Shown here piece by piece: positions 1 through 9,917 of a stretch of 64,000 nucleotides of DNA. The DNA is taken from NCBI GenBank assembly GCA_009602735.1, contig WELA01012513.1:421462-485461 (forward strand). The letters run 5' to 3'. Position 1 is the first letter of the stretch, and each line of letters starts with the position of its first letter. The position numbers and the translations under genes are program-made. The notes under the pieces were generated by a model. It was not told the DNA's origin and searched no databases. It was given only the letters and a program-made list of their open reading frames with translations. The stretch comes from Mesotaenium endlicherianum (taxonomy: Eukaryota > Streptophyta > Zygnematophyceae > Zygnematales > Mesotaeniaceae).

Positions 1-934
1 GGCAAGAAGCGGCTGCCTGAAAAGGCTGTGGATGCAACGGCTGCCGAGCAAGCAGATCACAACCGTCTGGTGCCAAGGAATGTTGGGAAGCTTCCTCAGA
101 CTTTTCGGATCACTCTGGATGAAAATGAGATCTCGCAGCTACGACAAACCAGGCCCGGGTCGCCGCAAGACATTTAGTTTTTCGCTGGAGAAGCTGAAGG
201 CCCTGGTGAAACACCGGATCCAGCATGCTCCGTTGCTTTCTCTCGCTGATTTGCATATCACTTACCCATTCACGGTTGAAGAGGCTATACATCAGCTGGA
301 TATAGCTGTGGAAGGTGCAAATAGCGCCTCATTGCCCACCAAATTTAGCACCGTGAGAGTGCAAAATAAGGATGGTGCATTGATCTTCAACAACTGGGCA
401 GCTCCCAACATTCTGTTGGATACAGGCGCACAGCCAGTCATTTTGGGAAAACGAGCTGTGAAAGCTCTAGGTTTGACGACAAGGGACCTGAAAGAGAGTC
501 CTTTTCAATTGAAAATTGCCTCACGACAAGTCTCAAAGTCTTGTGGGATTACCCGCAAGCCTGTGAAAATCACAGTATATCCAGGGAAACCTGAAGAGGC
601 GTCACTATTCATGGAGTGCACAGTGCCGGAAGCTGAGAACTATGATGTTCTCTTGGGAACAGAAGCATTGATTCCCTTGGGTATGGTCATTGATATGCAA
701 AAACAGAGAGTGACTTACCAGTCAACAGATTGGCAGCCGGCAGGAGAAATTCCTGTGAAAATGGTTTGCATAGGAGAAGCAAACTACGAACTGCTAGACT
801 GCTACGTTAATGACAGGTACCCAGAAGCCAGCGACAACCTCATGAAGCAAGAAGAGGAAAGCTATAAGCATCAACATGCCAACACCCTTGGTATGGCAAT
901 CCCGGATCATGAAGCAGCTGGAAACTGTGAGTAA
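1..934 (+). pseudogene. gag C-terminus and retropepsin-like aspartic protease of DNMT element copy 1
   Basis: The first ~160 bases read in frame 1 as the end of gag (KLPQTFRITLDENEI). This matches the corresponding gag of copy 2 (KLSQTFWITLDEDEI at ~50,700). The frame then shifts by an indel near 158-165 and stays open to the TAA at 932-934. The downstream part contains the retropepsin signature LLDTGAQPVIL around 415-450 and a matching C-terminal half (NYDVLLGTEALIPLGMVIDM) around 637-700. The protease would cleave the element's polyproteins. The single indel makes this copy a pseudogene. The last ~25 bases overlap the methyltransferase frame, which lies +1 relative to this one. Confidence 0.75.
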
Positions 935-1037
935 TAGGGACCACGGCCCGCAAGAGCTGCTGCCAGTACCCTACCCAGTTACCTCCTCTGCAAATCTGAT
1001 GTCTGGAGTGGAGCCGCTGCCGTAAGGCATTGTCAGG

Positions 1038-4000
1038 ATGGAAGATCCTTTCCGCAAAAGGGAAGTGGTGGTGTTGGAATTATTCGCCGGACTTGGCTCT
1101 GGGACCATAGCATTGATCCAGCGAGGAATACAGGTGGCCAAAGTCCTGTATGTGGACAACAATGACCACGCTTTTCGAGCATTACAAGAGGTCATGAATC
1201 AGATTCGGCAAATGCATCATTTTAAAGGGTTGGCGCCTGCATATAGCAATGTCGAGCGCATTGCCGGAGGCAACATTATGAACGTGAAGCCTGAATACCT
1301 GTATGGCTACAAGATTGATTGGATTTCTGCTGGATTCCCTTGCCAACCATTTTCTCAAGTTGGAAACAGGAGGGGATTCAGTGACCCACGAGCACAACAT
1401 TGGGGATGGATGGTGAAAATCATCAGCATGCTGCGGGAACGTCAGCACTATCACCCACCTGTGTTTGTGATTGAGAACGTACATCCAGGAATGGACTACA
1501 ATCAGATGAAGCCGGGAGAACCATGGCTGATTTTCGACTCCACTTTGGGCCATCATGTGCTAATCAACGACGCCAAGCACGGGAGATTATCCCATAGGGC
1601 CAGGATCGTTTGGACCAACGACATGTCTATCGAGGTTCTGAGAGAAATGGAGATCATTACACGGCGATCACCGACAGCATTGACAGTGGAAAGGGCACTG
1701 GCAGTGCATACCAAACCAGTGACCTGGAGGGATTCCTATCCACAGTGTGTCATCAACGAACCAGGCCAGCGAAGAGTGGTATTGCCTACCTTTACAGCAT
1801 ATCCAGGATCCCGAGCCTTCAGAGGAGGTGGACCAGGAATGGTCAAAGACGTATATAAAAGAGACACCGTGTGGAGAGTGTCCACCGCGGTGGAAAAGGG
1901 CAAATGCCTTGGAATACCCCACACCATAGCTCGGCATATAGCCGGTGCTGTAGGATCAGATGAAGCTGCAAAGATTCTCGGCAACATGATCGGGCAGCAC
2001 TCTATGACTTGGTTGGTGGAAACAATCATGACATGGCAACAGTTGACCTTCACTGACAAGCCTATGCCGAGACCAAGACCATTAACAATTGGGATCAATG
2101 TGGTGCCAACATCTGATAAGAGGGCTATCAAAACGGCACATCAGCAAATAGAAGAATACTGGGTGCAAAGAGACGCAGCGGAAGCCGCTGTAGACAGAGC
2201 ATTCAGGAGAGATAGGGTGGCAAAACTGATTAGATGTCAGGATCTATGGGATGGGATTGATTTTTGGACCAATGAATCACAAGCACCTCTGGAAAGAGAG
2301 GATACTCCCATGAGGGATCAGGCGCCTGAGCAAGCAGCACCGCTGCCAGGAGTGGAAGACGATACGCATGGCACCCCATCATCTGTGAGAAACGCCACTC
2401 ACAGCCAGATTTTTGGGAGCTCATCTCCCGGAGCAACGACATCAATACGTGAAGAGACCCCAGAAGAGGCCAGGTCAGGGTATGATACCCCCTTCAGTCC
2501 AAGAGCAGCTGGGCGCGGAGACTATTGGCAGGAAAGCTCAAGTAGCTGGGAAGGCAACCAAAAGTGTCTATCGTCTTCACCAGAGCGAGCATCGTTACAA
2601 GACATGTCAGAAGAATCTGAGAAGAAGGCTCCTGAGCCTACAGGTGAAAATACGGGATATTGCCTGACCCAAGAACTAAGACAAGAACGCCAGTACAATC
2701 TTGGTGAATGGGCCGAAGAGAGTAGCCAGAACTCAGGAGATTCAGGAGGGTCTGCAAAGACCATATGTCTCGAAGTGATATTTGAAGAACGCCAGGAGGA
2801 GTTGGACAAGAAACTGTCTACAACACCTGCCTTGATGAGCCCAGAGCCGCAAGCTAAGGGGCAACAGCAGGGTTCAGCCAGTCAAACAGCTGAATCCATT
2901 GCAAGGCAAATCATGGAGCAGCTGCTGGACGCAGACGCCCAACAACACAAGGAAAGGGAAGTGGCTAAGGCGGCAAGCGCTCTGCAATCAGCCATCGTCA
3001 ACTTGGCGAAGCTCAACACAGATAATGAAGAAGAAACGCCACCACCTGGAGCGGAGAAATCAGTAAAAAATGAGGCAGACATGCCAGACCTTCCAAGGTT
3101 TGACCTGCCGTTAGTCACCAATGAAGAGGAGATTCAGGAAGCAATTCCACGTTTTCCTACCCCAGAACTGGACTTATTGGAGCTACAAGAACTCAGAACA
3201 GATGATTGGGTGAACGACCAATTGATGATGGAAGGACCCAGCCCGGCCGATCTTTACAACGATCTAATGTCGCCTACATCCAGCACTCCAACCGCGAATT
3301 TTCTAGCACCAGAAGCTACTCCACATCAGCTACAACAGCCACAGGAAGTGGCTGCCTGCACCGCTAAGGTGGAACCAACACAAGGAAATCCTCATGGTCG
3401 CGCAAGCAGACCAAGAAAGGTTGCTCGGGAAGGGAATGCACCTTTCAGGCAGATGTTGATGCGTTATTTCAAGTACAGGGGAACAACTCAGAGAGAAGGG
3501 GTTCCAAAAGGAACCACGGCTCCTCCTCCACAACCTATCCTAGAGATTTTGCAGAGAGAGGGAGAGGATGGCTTAATTCGCAAAACCATGACATTGGAAA
3601 TTCACATTCCCATGGTGCGCCCCTCATCCACTGGAACATGGGAGAAGGACAGTTCAGCTCCTAGAACACCTGCAGTGTTTGAAAGGGAACTGGTAGAGCT
3701 GAGAAGCACAATAAGTCGCTTGATAGCAGAAAATGCTGTATACGCACAACTAGCTGCGGCTCAAAGATCGCAGACTATGACACAAACATGGACGGTTACG
3801 CCACCAGCCAAGGAGGAGTTTGGCACAACCGTTGCGCGCATAGCTACCATTGAGCGAGAATGGGGTTGGACAATCAACCCCGGAGCAGATCCAGCAGGGT
3901 GGCCTTTGCCAAACCCACCCCCACCACGTGAAGAAGGAGGAACAGGGACCAGCTGGACTGCGGCCAATGAAGAAAGATTCTTGAGGCAGCCCATCCGGAG

Positions 4001-4196
4001 GCGTCTGACCTACACCACGCAACCAGAAAGGCGACGATTTATTGGAAAAGGTAAGAGGCCTAAGAAGCAGGCCACCAAGCCTGAGACAGCGAAGGAGCAA
4101 GCTGCAAAGTTTGCCACTCCACCGCCTAACAATCAGGCAGAAAAGCCTGAAGGCCAAGATGAGGGCGGAAAGCCCCCACTTGGACCCAAAGAGTAG
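1038..4196 (+). CDS. Retrotransposon-encoded DNMT3-like DNA (cytosine-5) methyltransferase with long linker
   Basis: The 1052-residue ORF has a C5-methyltransferase catalytic domain in about residues 1-350. Visible motifs are the S-adenosylmethionine loop ELFAGLGSG (14-22), VLYVDNND (~36-43), the catalytic PCQ in GFPCQPFSQ (cysteine 102), ENV (146-148), the RAR-type motif LSHRARIVWTN (~184-194), and the C-terminal motif LGNMIGQHSMTWL. The HRAR-plus-aromatic layout resembles DNMT3 enzymes more than bacterial M.HhaI types. Residues ~370-1052 are Pro/Glu/Ser-rich with a basic cluster (KGKRPKKQ) near the end; parts of this are conserved in copy 2. The predicted reaction is transfer of a methyl group to cytosine C5, perhaps on the element's own cDNA. 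The start is the ATG at 1038, because a TAA at 1023-1025 closes the upstream in-frame extension that is open in copy 2. It ends at TAG 4194-4196, with pol in the same frame beyond. Confidence 0.9.
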   Translation: MEDPFRKREVVVLELFAGLGSGTIALIQRGIQVAKVLYVDNNDHAFRALQEVMNQIRQMHHFKGLAPAYSNVERIAGGNIMNVKPEYLYGYKIDWISAGFPCQPFSQVGNRRGFSDPRAQHWGWMVKIISMLRERQHYHPPVFVIENVHPGMDYNQMKPGEPWLIFDSTLGHHVLINDAKHGRLSHRARIVWTNDMSIEVLREMEIITRRSPTALTVERALAVHTKPVTWRDSYPQCVINEPGQRRVVLPTFTAYPGSRAFRGGGPGMVKDVYKRDTVWRVSTAVEKGKCLGIPHTIARHIAGAVGSDEAAKILGNMIGQHSMTWLVETIMTWQQLTFTDKPMPRPRPLTIGINVVPTSDKRAIKTAHQQIEEYWVQRDAAEAAVDRAFRRDRVAKLIRCQDLWDGIDFWTNESQAPLEREDTPMRDQAPEQAAPLPGVEDDTHGTPSSVRNATHSQIFGSSSPGATTSIREETPEEARSGYDTPFSPRAAGRGDYWQESSSSWEGNQKCLSSSPERASLQDMSEESEKKAPEPTGENTGYCLTQELRQERQYNLGEWAEESSQNSGDSGGSAKTICLEVIFEERQEELDKKLSTTPALMSPEPQAKGQQQGSASQTAESIARQIMEQLLDADAQQHKEREVAKAASALQSAIVNLAKLNTDNEEETPPPGAEKSVKNEADMPDLPRFDLPLVTNEEEIQEAIPRFPTPELDLLELQELRTDDWVNDQLMMEGPSPADLYNDLMSPTSSTPTANFLAPEATPHQLQQPQEVAACTAKVEPTQGNPHGRASRPRKVAREGNAPFRQMLMRYFKYRGTTQREGVPKGTTAPPPQPILEILQREGEDGLIRKTMTLEIHIPMVRPSSTGTWEKDSSAPRTPAVFERELVELRSTISRLIAENAVYAQLAAAQRSQTMTQTWTVTPPAKEEFGTTVARIATIEREWGWTINPGADPAGWPLPNPPPPREEGGTGTSWTAANEERFLRQPIRRRLTYTTQPERRRFIGKGKRPKKQATKPETAKEQAAKFATPPPNNQAEKPEGQDEGGKPPLGPKE

Positions 4197-4202
4197 CAAC
4201 CA
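4191..4202 (+). promoter_or_regulatory. Putative UAG stop-codon readthrough signal between DNMT and pol
   Basis: The DNMT frame ends GAG TAG CAA CCA, and the RT frame continues in phase directly after the TAG. UAG followed by CARYYA is the type of readthrough context known from tobacco mosaic virus. The homologous site in copy 2 reads GAG TAG CAA TTA, so both the stop and the CARYYA hexamer are kept while flanking codons differ. I infer that a minority of ribosomes read through to give a DNMT-pol fusion. Confidence 0.7.
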
Positions 4203-4505
4203 CTGGATGCCTGTGTTGGGGAAAAGCAGCCAGCAACTGAGGTTTTCACCATTGGAAACATGGTCTCAGCCCAACAGAGAGCACAAGTAGAAAGGCTGCT
4301 GAAGAAGCACCGCAAGGTGTTTGCTTTTATCAAAGAGGAGATTGGTAGAACCACTGCATGTGTGTGTGATATCACACTAACTCCTTATAACCCAGTCAGA
4401 CTTGGGCCGCATAAGCTCAGTCAGACCAAATGAGACTGTGTGGAGAAAACTTGTCAGGAGCTGCACAAGCTCGGCATGATTGAGAAATCGACCTCAGTAC
4501 ATGGA
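4197..4505 (+). pseudogene. Reverse transcriptase N-terminal segment of DNMT element copy 1
   Basis: Read in frame with the DNMT ORF past its TAG, this gives the pol N-terminus (VFTIGNMVSAQQRAQVERLL, then NPVRLGPHKLSQT). It aligns with copy 2 at 46,884-47,067. A TGA at ~4431 replaces the Trp present in copy 2 (SQTEWDCVKK). The segment stops at 4505, where the chromovirus inserted and duplicated ATGGA. It resumes at 10649. Confidence 0.8.
4501..4505. repeat. Target-site duplication atgga, left copy
   Basis: The five bases atgga directly precede the 5' LTR of the element at 4506-10648 and are repeated exactly at 10649-10653. Joining across them restores the RT reading frame of the host element. 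Confidence 0.9.
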
Positions 4506-5249
4506 TGAAAGGTCATAGGTTTATAAAGTGCATTTTTTAGTTTCAAAAAATTATGTTTTGATTGTACATTCATATAGAGTGCATTTTTGTGGTCATTTTG
4601 ATATAAAGTTCATCGAATTTGGTCAAGTATTGAGAGAGTTACGGATTTCTGAAGTTTAATTAGTTTTGAGGTCGGTTGACGACTGTCCTTACTTCGCGGT
4701 GAGCGCGACCGTCAGATTGACCGACAGCGTCAAGCGATCTGGCCCGTTAGTGTGAACTCGAACCTTCACGTAAGTTCGTCTGACGCGGAGTGCCGACTAG
4801 GTCGATTTACCTAGAAGTTTCGGTTTAGCCTAGCGCGTCTAAGATAGAATATTCTAGTAATGTCGATGCATGTATGTGGACGTCGATTCGGCTCGACACG
4901 TCATATTAGACTGATCTGGCTTACTCACGAATATTTTGGAAGGGACAATTTGACGAAAACTTAGGAAAATCCGTAGCTTCCTCCTAGAGGGGAGCACTAA
5001 GGCAGAAAATTATAAATAGGCATAACTTCTCTGTTTCTCATCAGTTTTCAATTCTGTAAATTCCTACGAGTTTGTAATGACAAGGCCTTTCATCCTACAT
5101 CATTTGTGAGCAGTTTCTTGCCACTCAAAATGTCAAGTAATTTTCCTAAGCTTTCTTAGTAGTATGCCGCTGCACTCTTGAGTAAGATTGCAACTAGCTT
5201 TGTTCCTCGTGAGTCACTACGCTTCCACTAGGGCACTCTGCCCCTTTCA
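4506..5249 (+). repeat. 5' LTR of chromovirus
   Basis: It begins TGAAAGGTCATAGG and ends CCCCTTTCA, so TG and CA are present. It aligns along its full length with 9905-10648. A TATA-like stretch (ATTATAAATAGG, near 5009-5020) is a plausible U3 core promoter. Confidence 0.92.
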
Positions 5250-5251
5250 TC

Positions 5252-5263
5252 TGGTATCGGAGC
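5252..5263 (+). other. Primer-binding site (initiator tRNA-Met-like)
   Basis: TGGTATCGGAGC lies two bases after the 5' LTR. It is one base off the usual plant initiator-Met site TGGTATCAGAGC. The element at 11424-18103 carries the identical 12-mer on the other strand, and the one at 26421-35348 a one-base variant. Confidence 0.85.
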
Positions 5264-5286
5264 AGGGCTACTTTGCATATTATATT

Positions 5287-6318
5287 ATGGAGTCGCAGCC
5301 GGCAGCTGGAGGAGGCGAACATGTCGAGCATGTTGAGCGCGCGGGACAGCAGGCTGCACCAACAATGACCTGAGAGCAACAAGAGATGCAGGCGATGCTA
5401 AGGCAAATGGCAAATGCAATTGGAGGAGAAGTCTACACCCAGTTTCAACAAAATATGCGCGCGGAAGTGGAGAGAATGGTGCGAGTTGTTATCGGGAACG
5501 CCGCTTCGACGAGTTCGGCACCTGCACCTGTTGTCCCACCAATTCATGTTAACCCACTGATGGAACCAATTATTCCACCCGCATCAGGAGTGCGTGCGCC
5601 TAAGCCTGAAGTTTATACTGGAGAGCGTGGATCGCCGCCTGTTCATCAGTGGATTTTTGGAGTGAAGAAGTTTATGGAGTATTCTGCGCTCACGCCCGAC
5701 AGGCAAGTCGCCTTTGTCATAACTTTGCTGCAGAAGAGTGCTGGAGCTTGGTATGAACGAGAAGAGCAGCTGTCTGGAGTTCCTGCTACTGTTGATCAGC
5801 TATTTGAAGGCTTGAAGAGACAATTTCAACCTATTGCGCCCGAGGCTACCGCTCGAGATCTATTGGTGCGCCTTCGTCAACGAGCAAGCGTTCAAGAGTA
5901 TGTATCGCGCTTCAACGAGCTGGTGCTTCAATGTCCATCCATGCACGAGTCGGAGATGATGGACAAGTTCAAGAGGGGACTCAAGCCAACTGTGGCCAAG
6001 GAAGTGGCGCTCAAGGACCCTACCAGTCTTGGAGAAATGATGGCATTGGCAACAAGGGTCGACGCTGTGGAGTATAGTCAGAGGCAGTGGGGCAGCCACA
6101 ACTTTGGAGGATATCGACACTTTGGATCTCAAGCGCCAAGCACGAGTGTTCAAGGTCCAGTACCCATGGAGTTGGGACTTGTGCAGTACCAGCGCAGGCA
6201 GCAGAAGTTCAAGCCGAGAGGACCCTGCTATAATTGCGGCAAGCTTGGACATCTGGCTCAAGACTGTCATGTGAAGGCGAAACAACCTCAACAGCAGGAA
6301 AAAGGAGGACGCCAATAA
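5287..6318 (+). pseudogene. gag of chromovirus 4506-10648 (one premature stop)
   Basis: The likely start is ATG 5287, shortly after the primer-binding site (MESQPAAGGGEHVEHVERAG). A TGA at 5371-5373 interrupts it; CGA to TGA is a plausible origin. From 5374 the frame is open to TAA 6316-6318, with a possible internal restart at ATG 5386. The Ty3-type gag core (VHQWIFGVKKFMEY, then LVRLRQRASVQEYVSRFNEL) is followed by one CCHC zinc knuckle, [14 protein letters not shown], near 6227-6268. Gag forms the virus-like particle and binds the RNA. Pol begins in an overlapping -1 frame. Confidence 0.85.
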
Positions 6319-9300
6319 GTCGTTCTGGGGTGTCTACTGGCATGAAGAGGAGAACTCACAAGGAGGTTATCCCAAGGAGCCTGCCGAGAAGCAAAAGACG
6401 AGACTTTGACAAGCCTATCATCGTGGAAGGAGTGATCGACGGCAATAATGCGAAGTGTATGGTCGACAGTGGCGCAAGTGCAAATTTTGTGCACAAGAAG
6501 CTGGTGAAAAAGTGGCGAATCCCTGTCCAGAGGAATTATGAGCCTACGGAAGCAATTTTGGCGAATGGGCAGAGACTCAAGTGTGGTGCGCCTACGGAAG
6601 CTATTCACGTGGAAGTAGCGGGGCACCGGAGTAAGGAAGTTATGGAGCAGGCAGAGTTGGGTCACCATGAGGTGATATTGGGCCGACCATGGCTGAGGAA
6701 AGCCAACCTTCAAGTGCACTGGAGCACAGGACAAGTGAATGTCCAAGGGCGTGACGGTCGAATGGAGACAGCGAAACAGGTGGAGGTAGATACGACCACA
6801 AGTAACTGTCTCCTGTCGAGCCTGCAAGTTAAGAAGCTATGCAGGGCGAATCAGGTGAAGGAGATGTACCTTGTTTCGGTGGCCCTGGCCAGGTCATCAG
6901 ATGGAGCAAGCGTGAATCCTAACAGCCTGGGCGAATGTACATCGCCGGAGGAGCAAGTAGTGGTGTCTGATCCCCTTGCTCAGAAGGAGCGGAGCCCAAC
7001 TGCTCAAGAGAAGAAGCCTGCTGAGATGCCTGCCCAAGTTAAGGCGCTGTTGGAGGAGTTCAAGAACGTATATCCTGAGGAGCTACCTACAGGATTACCT
7101 CCACAGAGAGCTATGGAGCACAAGATCGAGTTGGAACCAGGGAGCAAGCCACCAGTGAGACCCGCCTATCGACAATCGTTTGCGGAGTTGGATGAGTTGA
7201 AGAAGCAACTGACAGAGTTATTGGAGAAGGGATTCATCCGACCCAGCGAGTCTCCATTTGCAGCGCCAGTCTTATTTGTGAAGAAGAAGGATGGGACTAT
7301 GAGGATGTGTGTCGACTACCGGGCACTCAACAAGGTCACCATCAAGAACAGGTACCCACTTCCACGAGTGGACGAGTTGATTGACAGGCTTGTCGGGGCG
7401 AAGTATTTCTCGAAGATCGATTTGAGGAGTGGCTATCACCAGGTACGGATTGCGGAAGGAGACGTTCAGAAGACTGCTTTCAGAACTCGCTATGGTTTGT
7501 TCGAGTTCACAGTCATGCCTTTTGGATTGACTAATGCACCTGCTACATTCATGGGACTCATGAATAGTATCTTCAGACCCTACTTGGACCAGTTTGTGGT
7601 GGTATTTTTGGACGACATCCTGATCTATTCGAAGACCTTGGAAGAGCATGTGGAGCATCTGAGGAAGGTGTTGGAGGTCTTGAGAGATCAGAAGCTGTAT
7701 GGGAAGATGAGCAAGTGCGACTTCTGTCTCAAGGAGGTCGAGTTTCTTGGACACATAGTGGGAGCTGAAGGAGTCAAGGTGGAGCAGAAGAAGGTGCAAG
7801 CAGTCAGAGATTGGCCGGTACCTGCTGATATTCATCAACTCAGGAGTTTCCTCGGCATGGCGAATTATTATCGACGTTTCATTGAAGGATTTGCCAAGGT
7901 GTGTGCACCGCTCACGGACATGTTGAAGAAGCAGGAGAAGTGGCTATGGGGTGACAAGGAGCAGCAAGCATTTGAGAAGATTAAGGAGCTGTTGACACAG
8001 GCACCTGTGTTGGCAATTGCAAGTCCAGAGCTTCCTTTCACCATCATCACGGACGCATCAAATTTCGCAGTGGGAGCCATTCTTCTCCAGGACCAGGGCA
8101 AAGGATTGCAGCCTGTGGCATATGAGAGCAGAAGGTTGAGTCCTGAGGAGCGGAACTATGCAGCACACGAGCGAGAGATGTTGGCTATTATCCAGGCTTT
8201 GAGGATTTGGCGATGTTATGTGGACGGCCGGAAGGTGTTTATCAAGATCGACCACAAGAGCTTGGAGAAGTTTATGACGCAACCAACGTTGACACCAAGA
8301 CAGGCAAGGTGGATGGAGTTTCTGCAACAGTTCGACCACAAGATTGAGTACTTACCTGGGAAGATCAACCCTGCAGACGCTTTATCCAGGAGGTGTGACC
8401 TTGTAGTTGTCTCAGTCATCAAGGAGAATATGGACTTCAAGGAGAAGCTTCAAAGAGGTTATGAGGAGGACCTACAGTTTGCTGATGGTGGAGCAACAGA
8501 GTTCAACGCAAGTATGCAGAAGAAGGACGGCATATGGTATTATGGTAATTCCAACAGAGTGGTGGTACCTGACATCAAGGAGCTACGAGACTTACTGCTC
8601 GCGGAGCATCATGACTGCTTATTTGTTGGACTCTTTGGAAGCGAGAAGACGGCAAGCGTGCTGAAGCGGGAATACTACTGGACAAATATGGACAAGGACA
8701 TCGAGGAGTGGATCAGGAGTTGCGATGCGTGCCAGAGAAACAAGACACCAAATCAAAAGAAGGGAGGTACATTGCAGCCCCTGCCTATTCCAGAGTATCC
8801 CTGGGAGCAGATTGCTATGGACTTCATCACATCGTTACCAGTCAGTGGTCAAGGGCACGATGCAATATGGGTTGTGTCTGACAGACTCAGCAAGATGGCT
8901 CACTTCTTTTTCATGAAGGAGATTTCTACGGCAGCGGATGTGGCACGGCTATTCTTTGATCATATTTTCAGGCTACATGGGTTGCCGAAGGTGATTGTTT
9001 CAGATCGGGATCCAAGGTTCACTAGCAACTTTTGGCGGTCATTGTTTACTTTGATGGGGACCAAGCTGAGTATGAGCACTTCCTATCACCCTCAGACAGA
9101 TGGGCAGAGTGAGAGGCTCAACAGAACTCTGCAAGAGGTGCTCAGGAGCTTTACTATGGAGGACCCTTCAGAGTGGGACAAGAAGTTGCCAGGACTGGAG
9201 TTTGCCTACAACAACAGCATGCAGGGATCGACCAAGCAGTCACCATTCGCTATGGTTTATGGGAGAGAAGTACATCATCCAGGGTACATCTTGTTGGAGA

Positions 9301-9917
9301 AGGCCAGGGAGACCCAGGTTCCTACTACACAAGCTTTTAAGGAGCAGATGGCCAAGACTTGGGATATGGCGAAGACGTGTATTTGGAAGGCACAGGAAGA
9401 GCAGGTCAAGCATGCTAACAAGCACAGGAGGGAAGTGACATATCATGTGGGCGACAAAGTACTCTTGTCAACAAAAATCCTACCTTTCACAGGCAAGAGG
9501 AAATTGCGGACACGGTTTACAGGTCCCTTTGTGGTGCTCAAGCAGGTGAATCCAGTGACCTACAAGTTGGAACTTCCTTCAGGCTGGCGTATCCATGATG
9601 TGTTCCATGTCAGTTGTCTACGGCCATACGTTGACCCGAATGAAGGACATCCAGGACGACTACCTACACCGCCACCACCGGTCGAGATCGATGATGTATT
9701 GGAGTATGAAGTGGAGGCGATTGTCGGCGATCGACGAGTCAAGCGAGGTCAACGATTTGTCCAAGAGTATCTGGTCAAGTGGAAAGGCTACCATGCGGAC
9801 GACAACACTTGGGAGCCAGAGGCCAACTTGACTCATTGTAAGAGTAAGTTGAGACGTTATCTGCAGAATGCGTCGAGGACGTCGCATCTTGAGGAGGGGG
9901 ATGATGTAAGGTCATAG
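6234..9917 (+). CDS. pol polyprotein (PR-RT-RH-IN-chromodomain) of chromovirus 4506-10648
   Basis: This is 1227 residues with no internal stop. Protease: VDSGASANF near residues 77-85. Reverse transcriptase ~270-500, with active site FLDD at 458-461. RNase H starts at [13 protein letters not shown] (~605). The integrase zinc domain (~790-840) reads [13 protein letters not shown] where GHxG is expected, so the second zinc-binding His appears to be Leu; CDACQ is kept. The DD35E core shows [20 protein letters not shown] and [13 protein letters not shown] module ([18 protein letters not shown]) and a chromodomain ([10 protein letters not shown] to [16 protein letters not shown], ~1155-1200) end the protein. 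The frame is -1 to gag with an 85-base overlap, and the coding start is set by frameshifting rather than by the first ATG. Confidence 0.93.
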   Translation: MRQAWTSGSRLSCEGETTSTAGKRRTPISRSGVSTGMKRRTHKEVIPRSLPRSKRRDFDKPIIVEGVIDGNNAKCMVDSGASANFVHKKLVKKWRIPVQRNYEPTEAILANGQRLKCGAPTEAIHVEVAGHRSKEVMEQAELGHHEVILGRPWLRKANLQVHWSTGQVNVQGRDGRMETAKQVEVDTTTSNCLLSSLQVKKLCRANQVKEMYLVSVALARSSDGASVNPNSLGECTSPEEQVVVSDPLAQKERSPTAQEKKPAEMPAQVKALLEEFKNVYPEELPTGLPPQRAMEHKIELEPGSKPPVRPAYRQSFAELDELKKQLTELLEKGFIRPSESPFAAPVLFVKKKDGTMRMCVDYRALNKVTIKNRYPLPRVDELIDRLVGAKYFSKIDLRSGYHQVRIAEGDVQKTAFRTRYGLFEFTVMPFGLTNAPATFMGLMNSIFRPYLDQFVVVFLDDILIYSKTLEEHVEHLRKVLEVLRDQKLYGKMSKCDFCLKEVEFLGHIVGAEGVKVEQKKVQAVRDWPVPADIHQLRSFLGMANYYRRFIEGFAKVCAPLTDMLKKQEKWLWGDKEQQAFEKIKELLTQAPVLAIASPELPFTIITDASNFAVGAILLQDQGKGLQPVAYESRRLSPEERNYAAHEREMLAIIQALRIWRCYVDGRKVFIKIDHKSLEKFMTQPTLTPRQARWMEFLQQFDHKIEYLPGKINPADALSRRCDLVVVSVIKENMDFKEKLQRGYEEDLQFADGGATEFNASMQKKDGIWYYGNSNRVVVPDIKELRDLLLAEHHDCLFVGLFGSEKTASVLKREYYWTNMDKDIEEWIRSCDACQRNKTPNQKKGGTLQPLPIPEYPWEQIAMDFITSLPVSGQGHDAIWVVSDRLSKMAHFFFMKEISTAADVARLFFDHIFRLHGLPKVIVSDRDPRFTSNFWRSLFTLMGTKLSMSTSYHPQTDGQSERLNRTLQEVLRSFTMEDPSEWDKKLPGLEFAYNNSMQGSTKQSPFAMVYGREVHHPGYILLEKARETQVPTTQAFKEQMAKTWDMAKTCIWKAQEEQVKHANKHRREVTYHVGDKVLLSTKILPFTGKRKLRTRFTGPFVVLKQVNPVTYKLELPSGWRIHDVFHVSCLRPYVDPNEGHPGRLPTPPPPVEIDDVLEYEVEAIVGDRRVKRGQRFVQEYLVKWKGYHADDNTWEPEANLTHCKSKLRRYLQNASRTSHLEEGDDVRS

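Noticed and set aside
1182-1937. Antisense frames opposite the DNMT ORF
   Set aside because: There are no recognisable motifs, and they overlap a well-supported sense gene.
1038-2100. Bacterial restriction-modification methyltransferase or contamination
   Set aside because: The ORF lies between a retropepsin and a reverse transcriptase and recurs in the same order in copy 2. There is no restriction gene nearby, and the HRAR-type motif fits DNMT3-like enzymes.
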